Source: Pseudomonadota bacterium (GTDB lineage Bacteria > Pseudomonadota > Alphaproteobacteria > Caulobacterales > Caulobacteraceae). Taken from it: a stretch of DNA of 21,648 bases. Made by a program: the position numbers and the translations under genes. Numbering within the stretch: the first letter of the stretch is position 1; the number at the start of each line of letters is the position of its first letter. The stretch is from assembly GCA_023386645.1 (NCBI GenBank), contig JAEWJI010000035.1, positions 1-21,648 on the forward strand. The letters are read 5' to 3'. Of this stretch, positions 16,057 to 21,648 are shown in pieces. Under the pieces are notes generated by a model that saw only the letters and a program-made list of their open reading frames with translations, was not told where the DNA came from and ran no database searches.

Positions 16057-16310
16057 GACAGGCGGCTGTTGGGCTGCACGTTCTCGGCGAAGTCCAGCAT
16101 CGACTCCTCCATCGCCGAGGGCCGTCCCGTCTCGGCCTGGAAGGCCTCGTCGACATAGACGTGGCAGGTGGCGCAGGCGCAGGCGCCGCCGCAGTCCGCG
16201 TCGATGCCCGGCACATTGTTGCGGATCGCGCCTTCCATGACGCTGAGGCCGTTCTTGACCTCGACGGTGTGCTCGCGCCCGTCGTGCTCGATGTAGGTGA
16301 TCTTGGCCAT
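15990..16310 (-). CDS. fdx: Adrenodoxin-type [2Fe-2S] ferredoxin
   Basis: This 106-residue electron carrier holds one [2Fe-2S] cluster. The four ligands have the adrenodoxin/putidaredoxin spacing: Cys40-x5-Cys46-x2-Cys49 and Cys86 after 36 residues. An extra Cys44 sits inside the loop. EESMLDFAENVQPNSRLSCQ (68-87) is the typical segment before the fourth ligand. The start is ATG 16310 (MAKITYIEHDGREH), with TGAGG in the leader; the longer open frame upstream has no ferredoxin sequence. Relatives feed electrons to P450s or act in iron-sulfur cluster assembly, but neither a P450 nor isc genes are visible here. It heads the fdx-kinase-pilZ unit. The overlap with the kinase gene suggests coupled expression rather than shared chemistry. 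Confidence 0.93.
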   Translation of the reverse strand: MAKITYIEHDGREHTVEVKNGLSVMEGAIRNNVPGIDADCGGACACATCHVYVDEAFQAETGRPSAMEESMLDFAENVQPNSRLSCQIRVSDDLDGLIVRLPESQH

Positions 16311-16364
16311 GGGGGCCTCATAGCCGTCTGTCGGCTCGACGCAAACGGAACAAGCGACCATTGA

Positions 16365-16622
16365 GGTTCTCGGCCGGACGGCTGGCTCCTGCACGCCGGC
16401 GACGCCTGCTTCTTCCGGGACGAGGTGCGGCGGCCGGATCGTCGCTGCACGCCGGGCCTGGGCGCCTATCAGACCCTGATGGAGGTGGATCGGGACGCGC
16501 GCCTGGCGAACCAGCAGCGTCTGCGCCAGCTGTCGCTCGATACGGCTGCGGGGGTGCGCATGATCTGCGCCCACGACGCGGTGGAGTTCGAGCGGTGCGC
16601 GGCGGGCGCACCGCTCGTCTGA
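16365..16622 (+). pseudogene. C-terminal remnant of a metallo-beta-lactamase-fold hydrolase
   Basis: The stretch between fdx (16310) and the DUF4142 gene (16626) has an open plus-strand frame from just after a TGA (16362-16364) to a TGA at 16620-16622. It reads GWLLHAGDACFFRDEV, then TPGLGAYQTLMEVDRDARLA, then VRMICAHDAVEFER. This is the C-terminal third of a family of metallo-beta-lactamase-fold hydrolases, where HAGDA carries the metal-bridging Asp and CAHD the last His. The N-terminal two thirds, with the HxHxDH motif, is absent: before the TGA no frame shows matching sequence, and there is no ATG in the fragment before its core (a GTG at 16425 would cut it further). It therefore looks like a deletion remnant. 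Family recognition is from memory. Confidence 0.6.
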
Positions 16623-16625
16623 CCC

Positions 16626-17189
16626 CTAGTGGCCGGCGTGGCCGCCGCCCATGCCTGACTGCATGGCGACGACCTGGTTGTAATGACGCGCCACGATCGG
16701 CACGGCGGCGCTCGCCGCGCCCTTCAGTTCCGGCGTGTCGCCGTTGCCGGCATAGCTGCCGTGCAGCGTCAGCGCCTCCCGGTGCGCCATCACCTGCTGC
16801 CGGACATAGAGGGAGTCGCGGGCCGTGCCCTGAGCGGCCTGAAGCTGGCGGATCATCTCGGACTTGGGGGCATCCAGCGCCGGCGGCGGCGGGTTCATGC
16901 CGGCTTCGCGCGCGGCGGCCATGACCGTCTGGGTGGTCATGGTGTGGTGCTCGATCATCATTTCCGCGAACCGGCGCACGTCGGCGTTCTGGGTCGACTG
17001 CATGACGATCTGGCTGGAGTTGATCTCGTAGAGGTCGCTCGCCCCGGCCATGCGGACGAAGTCCATGGCGGCGGGGGCCGGCTGTTCCATGGCCGCCTGG
17101 GCGATCGGGGCGGCTTCGCCCGAGGGCATGGAGCTACAGGCGGCGAGAAGGGCGGCCGCGGCCGCCACGAGCATGTACTTTTTCATCAT
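16626..17189 (-). CDS. DUF4142 lipoprotein
   Basis: This 187-residue protein starts at ATG 17189 (MMKKYMLVAAAAALLAACSS). Residues 14-18 (LLAAC) form a lipobox with Cys18 as the lipid anchor, so it should be membrane-attached in the periplasm. The DUF4142 ferritin-like helical bundle follows, with DLYEINSSQIVMQST, ADVRRFAEMMIEHHTMTTQT and YVRQQVMAHREALTLHGSYA. The C-terminus is Gly/His-rich (SGMGGGHAGH), which could bind a metal. The function of DUF4142 is unknown; in alphaproteobacteria many members are stress-induced. AGGAAA lies in the leader, and the upstream frame to 17258 is open but has no signal sequence. A GGAAC/GGTT pair 38-62 bp upstream suggests an EcfG-type general-stress promoter. 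It lies downstream of sdhB with 97 bp between them. Confidence 0.87.
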   Translation of the reverse strand: MMKKYMLVAAAAALLAACSSMPSGEAAPIAQAAMEQPAPAAMDFVRMAGASDLYEINSSQIVMQSTQNADVRRFAEMMIEHHTMTTQTVMAAAREAGMNPPPPALDAPKSEMIRQLQAAQGTARDSLYVRQQVMAHREALTLHGSYAGNGDTPELKGAASAAVPIVARHYNQVVAMQSGMGGGHAGH

Positions 17190-17226
17190 TGGGTTTCCTG
17201 AGCGCGCGCTGTTGGCGGCGTCAGGC

Positions 17227-17251
17227 AACCGTGGATCGCGCCCGATGTTCC
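17227..17251 (-). promoter_or_regulatory. Candidate EcfG/SigT-type promoter of the DUF4142 gene
   Basis: On the minus strand GGAAC (17251-17247) and GGTT (17230-17227) are separated by 16 bp. The alphaproteobacterial general-stress sigma factor recognises GGAAC-N16/17-CGTT, so nine positions are specified and eight match. The predicted transcript start is about 30 bp before the ATG at 17189. Function is inferred; stress control of many DUF4142 genes supports it. Confidence 0.4.
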
Positions 17252-17256
17252 CCGAC

Positions 17257-17286
17257 ATGCGCCGGGGGTCGGGCGCCCCGACGCAT
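17257..17286 (-). other. GC-rich hairpin overlapping the sdhB stop codon
   Basis: On the minus strand ATGCGTCGGGG (17286-17276) pairs with CCCCGGCGCAT (17267-17257) over 11 bp with one G-U, leaving an eight-base loop. The first base is the last of the sdhB stop codon. No U-run follows, so this is not a standard intrinsic terminator. It could protect the 3' end of the sdhCDAB message or assist factor-dependent termination. An alternative smaller stem, GTCGGG/CCCGAC (17268-17282), competes with it. Confidence 0.4.
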
Positions 17287-18089
17287 CAGGCGGCGGCGGG
17301 CGTCTTCTTGCGGCTCGGCGACACCATCAGCTTCTTGGTCTCGGCGATGGCCTTGGCCGGGTTCAGCCCCTTCGGACAGACCTGGGCGCAGTTCATGATG
17401 GTGTGGCAGCGGTAGAGCTTGAACGGATCCTCGAGGTCGTCCAGCCGCTTGTCCGTCGCCTCGTCACGGCTGTCGGAAATCCAGCGATAGGCCTGGAGCA
17501 GAGCCGCCGGACCCAGATAGGTCTCCTGGTTCCACCAGTAGCTGGGGCAGGAGGTCGAGCAGCAGGCGCACAGGATGCACTCGTAAAGACCGTCCAGCTT
17601 CTCGCGCTCGGCCGGCGTCTGCAGCCGTTCCTTCTCCGGGTCCGGCTCGTCGGACTGGAGATAGGGCTGGATCGAGTCGTACTGGGCGTAGAACAGGCTC
17701 AGGTCCGTCACCAGGTCCTTGACCACCGGTTGGTGCGGCAGGGGCGCGATGGCGATGGTCGACGACTGGCACTCCTCCCAGCCCTTGGTGCAGGCCAGCG
17801 CGTTGCGTCCATCGATGTTCATCGAGCAGGAGCCGCAGATGCCCTCGCGGCACGAGCGGCGGAACGACAGGGTCGGGTCGATCTCGGTCTTGATGTGGAT
17901 CAGGGCGTCCAGAAGCATCGGCCCGTGATCGTCGGCCGAGACCTCATAGACATCCCAGCGCGGATCGGCGTCGACCTCGGGGTCGTACCGATAGACCTTG
18001 TAGGTCTTGACGTTCTGAGCCCCTTCCGGAGCCTTGTGGACCTTGCCGGTCGTGGGCTTGGAGCCCTTGGGAAGGGTAAGCTGGACCAT
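17286..18089 (-). CDS. sdhB: Succinate dehydrogenase iron-sulfur subunit
   Basis: This 267-residue subunit of complex II passes electrons from the flavoprotein to ubiquinone at the cytoplasmic face of the membrane. The [2Fe-2S] domain has Cys80, Cys85, Cys88 and Cys100 (CREGICGSCSMNIDGRNALA, then C). The C-terminal domain has C171ILCACCSTSC181 and C228HTIMNCAQVCP, which supply ligands of the [4Fe-4S] (171, 174, 177, 238) and [3Fe-4S] (181, 228, 234) clusters by analogy with E. coli. SYWW after Cys181 includes a Trp near the quinone site. The start ATG at 18089 is one base from the sdhA stop. Length and motifs are fully normal. The stop codon lies in a hairpin and is followed by the DUF4142 gene. 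Confidence 0.98.
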   Translation of the reverse strand: MVQLTLPKGSKPTTGKVHKAPEGAQNVKTYKVYRYDPEVDADPRWDVYEVSADDHGPMLLDALIHIKTEIDPTLSFRRSCREGICGSCSMNIDGRNALACTKGWEECQSSTIAIAPLPHQPVVKDLVTDLSLFYAQYDSIQPYLQSDEPDPEKERLQTPAEREKLDGLYECILCACCSTSCPSYWWNQETYLGPAALLQAYRWISDSRDEATDKRLDDLEDPFKLYRCHTIMNCAQVCPKGLNPAKAIAETKKLMVSPSRKKTPAAA

Positions 18090-18090
18090 C

Positions 18091-19875
18091 TCAGTAAACC
18101 CGCGCCTTGGGCTCGATGTACGAAACGTCGTTGGACATCGTGTAGTTGTGGACCGGGCGATAATCGATCTGGACGCCCTCGCCCGGGCGTTTCCAGGCCA
18201 GGGTGTGTTTCATCCAGTTCTGGTCGTCGCGATCCGGATAGTCCTCGCGGGCGTGGGCGCCGCGCGACTCCGTCCGGTTCAGGGCGCCCTCGATGGTGAC
18301 CTGCGCCTGGGCGATCAGGTTGTCGTACTCCAGGGTCTCGACCAGGTCGGTGTTCCAGATCAGGCCGCGATCGACGGTCCTGATGTCGCTGGACGCCGCC
18401 TCGATGGCGCGCAGCTTGTCCGTGCCTTCCTGAAGCGTGGCGCCGGTGCGGAACACCGCGGCGTCCGACTGCATGGCCTTCTGCATCTCGCGGCGCAGCT
18501 GGGCCGTGGGCGTCGAGCCGTTGGCGTTGCGGAAGCGGTCGAAGCGGGCCAGGTGCCGCTGGTCCTCGACGGCCGAGGCGCCCGGAATGGCCGAGGCCTT
18601 GTCCACCACCTCGCCGCAGCGCAGGCCGGCCGCCCGGCCGAACACGACCAGGTCGGTCAGGGAGTTGGAGCCCAGGCGGTTGGCGCCGTGCACCGAGACG
18701 CAGGCCGCCTCGCCCACCGCCATCAGGCCCGGCACCACGCTGTCGGGGTTCCCGTCGCGCAGGGTCAGGACCTCGCCGTGATAGTTCGTGGGGATGCCGC
18801 CCATGTTGTAGTGGACGGTCGGCAGGACCGGGATCGGCGCTTTGGTCACGTCGACCCCGGCGAAGATCTTGGCGCTCTCGGATATGCCCGGCAGGCGCTG
18901 GTGCAGTATCTTCGGGTCCAGGTGATCCAGGTGCAGGAAGATGTGGTCCTTGTTCGGACCCACGCCGCGCCCTTCGCGGATCTCGATGGTCATGGAGCGC
19001 GAAACCATGTCGCGCGGGGCTAGATCCTTCACGGTCGGCGCGTAGCGCTCCATGAACCGCTCGCCCTCGGAGTTGGTCAGGTAGCCGCCTTCGCCGCGCG
19101 CGCCCTCGGTGATCAGGCAGCCGGCGCCATAGATCCCCGTGGGGTGGAACTGCACGAATTCCATGTCCTGCAGCGGCAGGCCGGCGCGCAGGACCATGGC
19201 GTTGCCGTCGCCGGTGCAGGTGTGGGCGCTTGTGGCGGAGAAGTAGGCGCGACCGTAACCGCCGGTGGCCAGCACCACCATCTTGGCGCGGAAGCGGTGG
19301 AGCGTCCCGTCGTCCAGCTTCCAGCAGGTCACGCCCGTGCAGGCGCCGTCCTGCATGATCAGGTCCAGCGCGAAGTACTCGATGAAGAACTCGACCTCCC
19401 TACGGACGGATTGTCCGTAGAGGGTGTGCAGGATGGCGTGGCCGGTGCGGTCTGCGGCGGCGCAGGTGCGCTGCACCGGGCCCTCGCCGAAGTTCCGCGT
19501 CATGCCGCCGAAGGCGCGCTGGTAGATGCGGCCGTCCTCGGTGCGCGAGAAGGGCACGCCCCAGTGCTCCAGCTCATAGACCGCCTTGGGGGCGTTCCTG
19601 ACCAGGTATTCGATGGCGTCCTGGTCGCCCAGCCAGTCCGACCCCTTGACGGTGTCGTACATGTGCCACTGCCAGCTGTCCTCGCCCATGTTGCCGAGCG
19701 AGGCGGAGATGCCGCCCTGCGCCGCCACCGTGTGGGAGCGTGTGGGGAAGACCTTAGTCACGCAGGCGACCTTCAGCCCCTGCTGGGCCGCGCCGAGCGC
19801 CGCGCGCAGGCCCGAGCCGCCGGCTCCGACCACCACCACGTCATAGGCGTGATCGACGAATTCGTAGGTGGCCAA
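18091..19875 (-). CDS. sdhA: Succinate dehydrogenase flavoprotein subunit
   Basis: This subunit oxidises succinate to fumarate with covalently bound FAD. Counting from a TTG at 19875, it has 594 residues. The dinucleotide fold VVVVGAGGSGLRAALGAAQQ is at 13-32. SHTVAAQGG (47-55) contains His48, the covalent FAD attachment residue. QFHPTGIYGAG (242-252) and the catalytic Arg of PRDMVSRSM near 288 form the active site. HGANRLGSNSLTDL is the C-terminal FAD motif. No ATG exists near the N-terminus: the choice is TTG 19890, which overlaps the sdhD stop by 11 bp and has no Shine-Dalgarno, or TTG 19875, which follows GGAG (19888-19885) with nine bases of spacing and gives MATYEFVDHAYDV. I prefer the second. 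It lies between sdhD and sdhB. Confidence 0.97.
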   Translation of the reverse strand: MATYEFVDHAYDVVVVGAGGSGLRAALGAAQQGLKVACVTKVFPTRSHTVAAQGGISASLGNMGEDSWQWHMYDTVKGSDWLGDQDAIEYLVRNAPKAVYELEHWGVPFSRTEDGRIYQRAFGGMTRNFGEGPVQRTCAAADRTGHAILHTLYGQSVRREVEFFIEYFALDLIMQDGACTGVTCWKLDDGTLHRFRAKMVVLATGGYGRAYFSATSAHTCTGDGNAMVLRAGLPLQDMEFVQFHPTGIYGAGCLITEGARGEGGYLTNSEGERFMERYAPTVKDLAPRDMVSRSMTIEIREGRGVGPNKDHIFLHLDHLDPKILHQRLPGISESAKIFAGVDVTKAPIPVLPTVHYNMGGIPTNYHGEVLTLRDGNPDSVVPGLMAVGEAACVSVHGANRLGSNSLTDLVVFGRAAGLRCGEVVDKASAIPGASAVEDQRHLARFDRFRNANGSTPTAQLRREMQKAMQSDAAVFRTGATLQEGTDKLRAIEAASSDIRTVDRGLIWNTDLVETLEYDNLIAQAQVTIEGALNRTESRGAHAREDYPDRDDQNWMKHTLAWKRPGEGVQIDYRPVHNYTMSNDVSYIEPKARVY

Positions 19876-19879
19876 GACT

Positions 19880-20287
19880 TTACGCTCCAAGCCCGGCCGG
19901 CAGGGGCGCGGAGCCCAGCGCCAGGCGCACGATCAGGAAGACGCCCAGCGCCGCGAGCGCCAGGCAGAACAGGTTCGACGACCACACCAGTCCGTTCCGC
20001 GAAGCCGGCCGGTGGATGTAGTCGTCCACGATCACCGTCATCCCCAGCGCCATGTGCCAGCAGATGATCAGGTGGGTGGCGATCAGCAGGCCGGCGTTCA
20101 GGGGGCTGGAGAACCAGTCGAGCGCCGCCTCATAGCCAGCATCGGCCAGGGTCCAGCCGCTCCACAGCACCCATAGCGTCAGGGGGACGAGCAGGGCCGA
20201 GGACAGCCGCTCGGCCGTCCAGTCGCCGGCGCCATGGCGCTCCGACACCTTGACGCCCTTGATGAAGGCCTTCTGAACCCGGCTCAT
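19880..20287 (-). CDS. sdhD: Succinate dehydrogenase membrane anchor subunit
   Basis: This small hydrophobic subunit (135 residues) has three membrane helices, at about 30-47, 64-86 and 103-125. HMALGMTVIVDDYIH (78-92) carries His78 at the haem position and the Asp-Tyr pair (DDY, 88-90) that in E. coli lines the quinone site. The N-terminus GVKVSERHGAGDWTAERLSS (11-30) contains the usual amphipathic start with Arg. The ATG at 20287 overlaps the sdhC stop as ATGA. A much longer upstream frame is a shadow across sdhC. Its TAA stop lies just before the sdhA start. The subunit is short, as in other alphaproteobacteria. Confidence 0.95.
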   Translation of the reverse strand: MSRVQKAFIKGVKVSERHGAGDWTAERLSSALLVPLTLWVLWSGWTLADAGYEAALDWFSSPLNAGLLIATHLIICWHMALGMTVIVDDYIHRPASRNGLVWSSNLFCLALAALGVFLIVRLALGSAPLPAGLGA

Positions 20288-20739
20288 AGCGACACCTTCC
20301 CGGAAGCGAACAGGGCCGCCCAGAGCAGCAGCGTCAGCACCGGGGCGCCGATCAGGCTGACCCAGGCCATAGAGTTGGCCGACTTCGGCGTCAGGCCGTG
20401 GCCCAGGTCCCAGGTCAGGTGCCGCACCCCGGCCAGCAGGTGATATATCAAGCACAGGGTCAGGCCGAACCAGACGAGCAGTCCGAAGGCCGACGACGAG
20501 ATCGCGGTGAAGGCACCGTAGGCCTCCGGCCCCATGGCCAGGCACAGCACCCAGGCCGCGATCACGAGCATGCCGAAATACAGCGCCGCGCCGGTGATGC
20601 GGTGGGTGATCGAGCCCAGCATGGCCGGATGGAAGCGCCACACCTGCAGATGCGGCGAAAGCGGGCGGACCCGGCCGTTGGGCTGGCGCACGAACCGGCC
20701 GCTCTGGTCGTCGGTCGGGTCGTTGGAGGGCGATGACAT
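20284..20739 (-). CDS. sdhC: Succinate dehydrogenase cytochrome b556 subunit
   Basis: This subunit (151 residues) is the first gene of the sdhCDAB unit. It has three membrane helices, at about 46-69, 82-107 and 124-146. The family signature SITHRITG is at 43-50. The haem ligand is His100 in YHLLAGVRHLTWD (99-111), by analogy with SdhC His84 of E. coli. RPLSPHLQVWRFHPAMLGS precedes helix 1 and includes residues of the quinone site. I choose ATG 20739 over an upstream TTG at 20754, which would only add five residues. No strong Shine-Dalgarno precedes either. The stop TGA overlaps the sdhD start. A promoter candidate lies 55-83 bp upstream. Confidence 0.96.
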   Translation of the reverse strand: MSSPSNDPTDDQSGRFVRQPNGRVRPLSPHLQVWRFHPAMLGSITHRITGAALYFGMLVIAAWVLCLAMGPEAYGAFTAISSSAFGLLVWFGLTLCLIYHLLAGVRHLTWDLGHGLTPKSANSMAWVSLIGAPVLTLLLWAALFASGKVSL

Positions 20740-20793
20740 GCGAATCGTTCTCAATCCCTAGGGATTTCAAGAGGGCGTTGCGACGCAGCATGG

Positions 20794-20822
20794 CTTTAGG
20801 GAGCGCGCGCGGGGGGTGTCAA
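20794..20822 (-). promoter_or_regulatory. Candidate sdhC promoter
   Basis: On the minus strand a perfect TTGACA (20822-20817) is followed, 17 bp later, by CTAAAG (20799-20794), inside CCTAAAGC. This is close to the Caulobacter housekeeping form (TTGAC with a GCTANAWC -10). It lies 55-83 bp before the sdhC ATG in the 185-bp gap shared with the divergent gene at 20925. The GCGCGCG run in the spacer may slow opening. Confidence 0.45.
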
Positions 20823-20924
20823 CGCGAGCGGGCCGCGGGCGCTCGAAAAGCGAGGCCGGATCACGATTTCGCGTGTGACCTGTCGGCACTAGCCAGGACG
20901 CGCTTCGACCGACAGGTTCGAGCC

Positions 20925-21512
20925 ATGCTGTGGCTCGCGCTTCTCACGGCCTTCCAGGCCGCCCCTTACACGACGACCTCGCCGTCCACCCAGGAACTGT
21001 ATCGCCCGCCGGCCGTCCGGCCGTTCGAACCGCCTTCCAGCTTTGGCCGGGCGACGGCGGAGGGAGACGGCGCGGCCGGCCTGCACCGCCCGCCGCTGGA
21101 GACGCCGGTCACGGTCGAGGCCTACGTCCACTCCTACGAATGGGAGCGGACCGACATCGAGATCGCCTACGACCAGGGCGTCACCCAGGCCGAGATGAAC
21201 GCCGACGCCCGCATGGGGCCGCTGGACGGGGAATGGCGCGTCGTCGATGCCGGCGGGCGCGAACTGATGGCCCTGGTCCTGTCGGACCATGGCGACGCCA
21301 AGCCGGTCGAGGGGGCCTGGCGCGGCTACGGCTCGGGCGGCCCTGACGGCGTCGGCTTTTTGGCGCGGGTCGAGCGGGGCGACCGAACCGCCAGCCTGAC
21401 CCTCGACCAGGGCGACGTCATTCTGGTGCTGGAGCGATCGGCCACCGGAGCCTTCACCGGGGTGATGAAGTCCGACGGCCAGGAAACCCCGGTGCGGCTG
21501 AAGCGCCGCTAG
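20925..21512 (+). CDS. Exported protein of unknown function
   Basis: This 195-residue protein is one I do not recognise as any named family. I start it at ATG 20925 because MLWLALLTAFQAAP looks like a short signal peptide and an AGG lies eight bases before it; the open frame upstream (from 20733) runs across the sdh promoter. Residues 15-60 are Pro/Thr/Ser-rich and probably disordered. The folded part seems to begin near EAYVHSYEWERTDIEIAYDQ (65-84) and contains DGEWRVVDAGGRELMALVLS, then WRGYGSGGPDGVGFLARVER and LTLDQGDVILVLER, a pattern of alternating strands that suggests a beta-barrel or lipocalin-like fold. No catalytic motif is visible. It is divergent from sdhC and convergent with the partial gene at 21516, three bases apart. 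Confidence 0.7.
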   Translation: MLWLALLTAFQAAPYTTTSPSTQELYRPPAVRPFEPPSSFGRATAEGDGAAGLHRPPLETPVTVEAYVHSYEWERTDIEIAYDQGVTQAEMNADARMGPLDGEWRVVDAGGRELMALVLSDHGDAKPVEGAWRGYGSGGPDGVGFLARVERGDRTASLTLDQGDVILVLERSATGAFTGVMKSDGQETPVRLKRR

Positions 21513-21515
21513 ACC

Positions 21516-21648
21516 TCACCCCAGCGAATAGACCACGCAGGCGCTGTCGTTCATTTCCTGAAGCGGCGGCTGCAGCGCCAGGCGCGCGGCCTCGATGGCG
21601 TCCTCGCTGAACTGGGCGGGCGCCTGAGGCGCGGGCGGCGGCGGGAGC
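21516..21648 (-). CDS. C-terminal end of an unknown protein (runs off the window)
   Basis: An open minus-strand frame enters from the right edge and ends at a TGA (21518-21516). Forty-three residues are visible: a Pro/Ala-rich stretch (LPPPPAPQAPAQ), then FSEDAIEAARLALQPP and a tail ending NDSACVVYSLG. Such a Pro-rich linker plus short end fits the C-terminus of an exported protein, but the family cannot be told. The three-base gap to the convergent gene and the lack of stops support coding. Confidence 0.55.
   Translation of the reverse strand, partial: LPPPPAPQAPAQFSEDAIEAARLALQPPLQEMNDSACVVYSLG

Noticed and set aside
16361..16924. 187-residue plus-strand frame between fdx and the DUF4142 gene
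   Set aside because: It crosses the DUF4142 gene and is Arg/Pro-rich; the meaningful plus-strand frame here is the MBL fragment ending at 16622.

Overview
The window is GC-rich, densely coded DNA from an alphaproteobacterium, most likely a member of the Caulobacteraceae close to Brevundimonas or Caulobacter. The strongest pointers are a DivL-type pseudo-histidine-kinase with Tyr in place of the phospho-accepting His, the sdhCDAB and sucCD/sucA gene forms, a TonB-dependent receptor of the type abundant in this family, and -35/-10 elements of the TTGAC...CTAnA kind. This assignment rests on protein recognition alone. I see no rRNA, tRNA, CRISPR array, insertion sequence or phage gene.

Layout. 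(1) Positions 1-3374, minus strand: TCA-cycle genes sucC, sucD, a small exported EF-hand protein of unknown function, then the 5' end of sucA. (2) 3448-4992: an MFS transporter with an unusual central insertion. (3) 5120-10965: an accessory locus. It holds a TonB-dependent receptor with its own intrinsic terminator, a divergent TetR regulator whose stop overlaps the start of a membrane-anchored LytTR regulator (ATGA), and, convergent to these, a Tat-exported carotenoid-oxygenase-family enzyme preceded by an exported DUF2141 protein. (4) 11146-11553: a small zincin-type metalloprotein, divergent from 11625-13955, a DivL homologue. (5) 14026-14865: a HAD phosphatase, convergent with an overlapping operon of ferredoxin, P-loop kinase and PilZ protein (16310 down to 14870). 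(6) 16365-16622: a decayed C-terminal fragment of a metallo-beta-lactamase-fold hydrolase. (7) 16626-17189: a DUF4142 lipoprotein. (8) 17286-20739, minus strand: sdhC-sdhD-sdhA-sdhB with tightly overlapping junctions. (9) 20925-21512: an exported protein of unknown function. (10) 21516-21648: the 3' end of another unknown gene.

How the parts work together. The two ends of the window are respiratory core metabolism: succinyl-CoA synthetase and the E1 subunit of 2-oxoglutarate dehydrogenase feed succinate to complex II, coded 14 kb away. The middle is accessory and regulatory. The most system-like stretch is 3448-10965. An outer-membrane receptor, an inner-membrane transporter, two coupled regulators and a periplasm-targeted dioxygenase of the carotenoid/stilbene-cleaving family could form a scavenging or sensing module for a hydrophobic apocarotenoid- or stilbenoid-like compound. 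That functional link is my inference; the gene families and the targeting signals are read from the sequence. DivL is the cell-cycle regulator expected in this family, and here its ATP-binding G2 box is also degraded.
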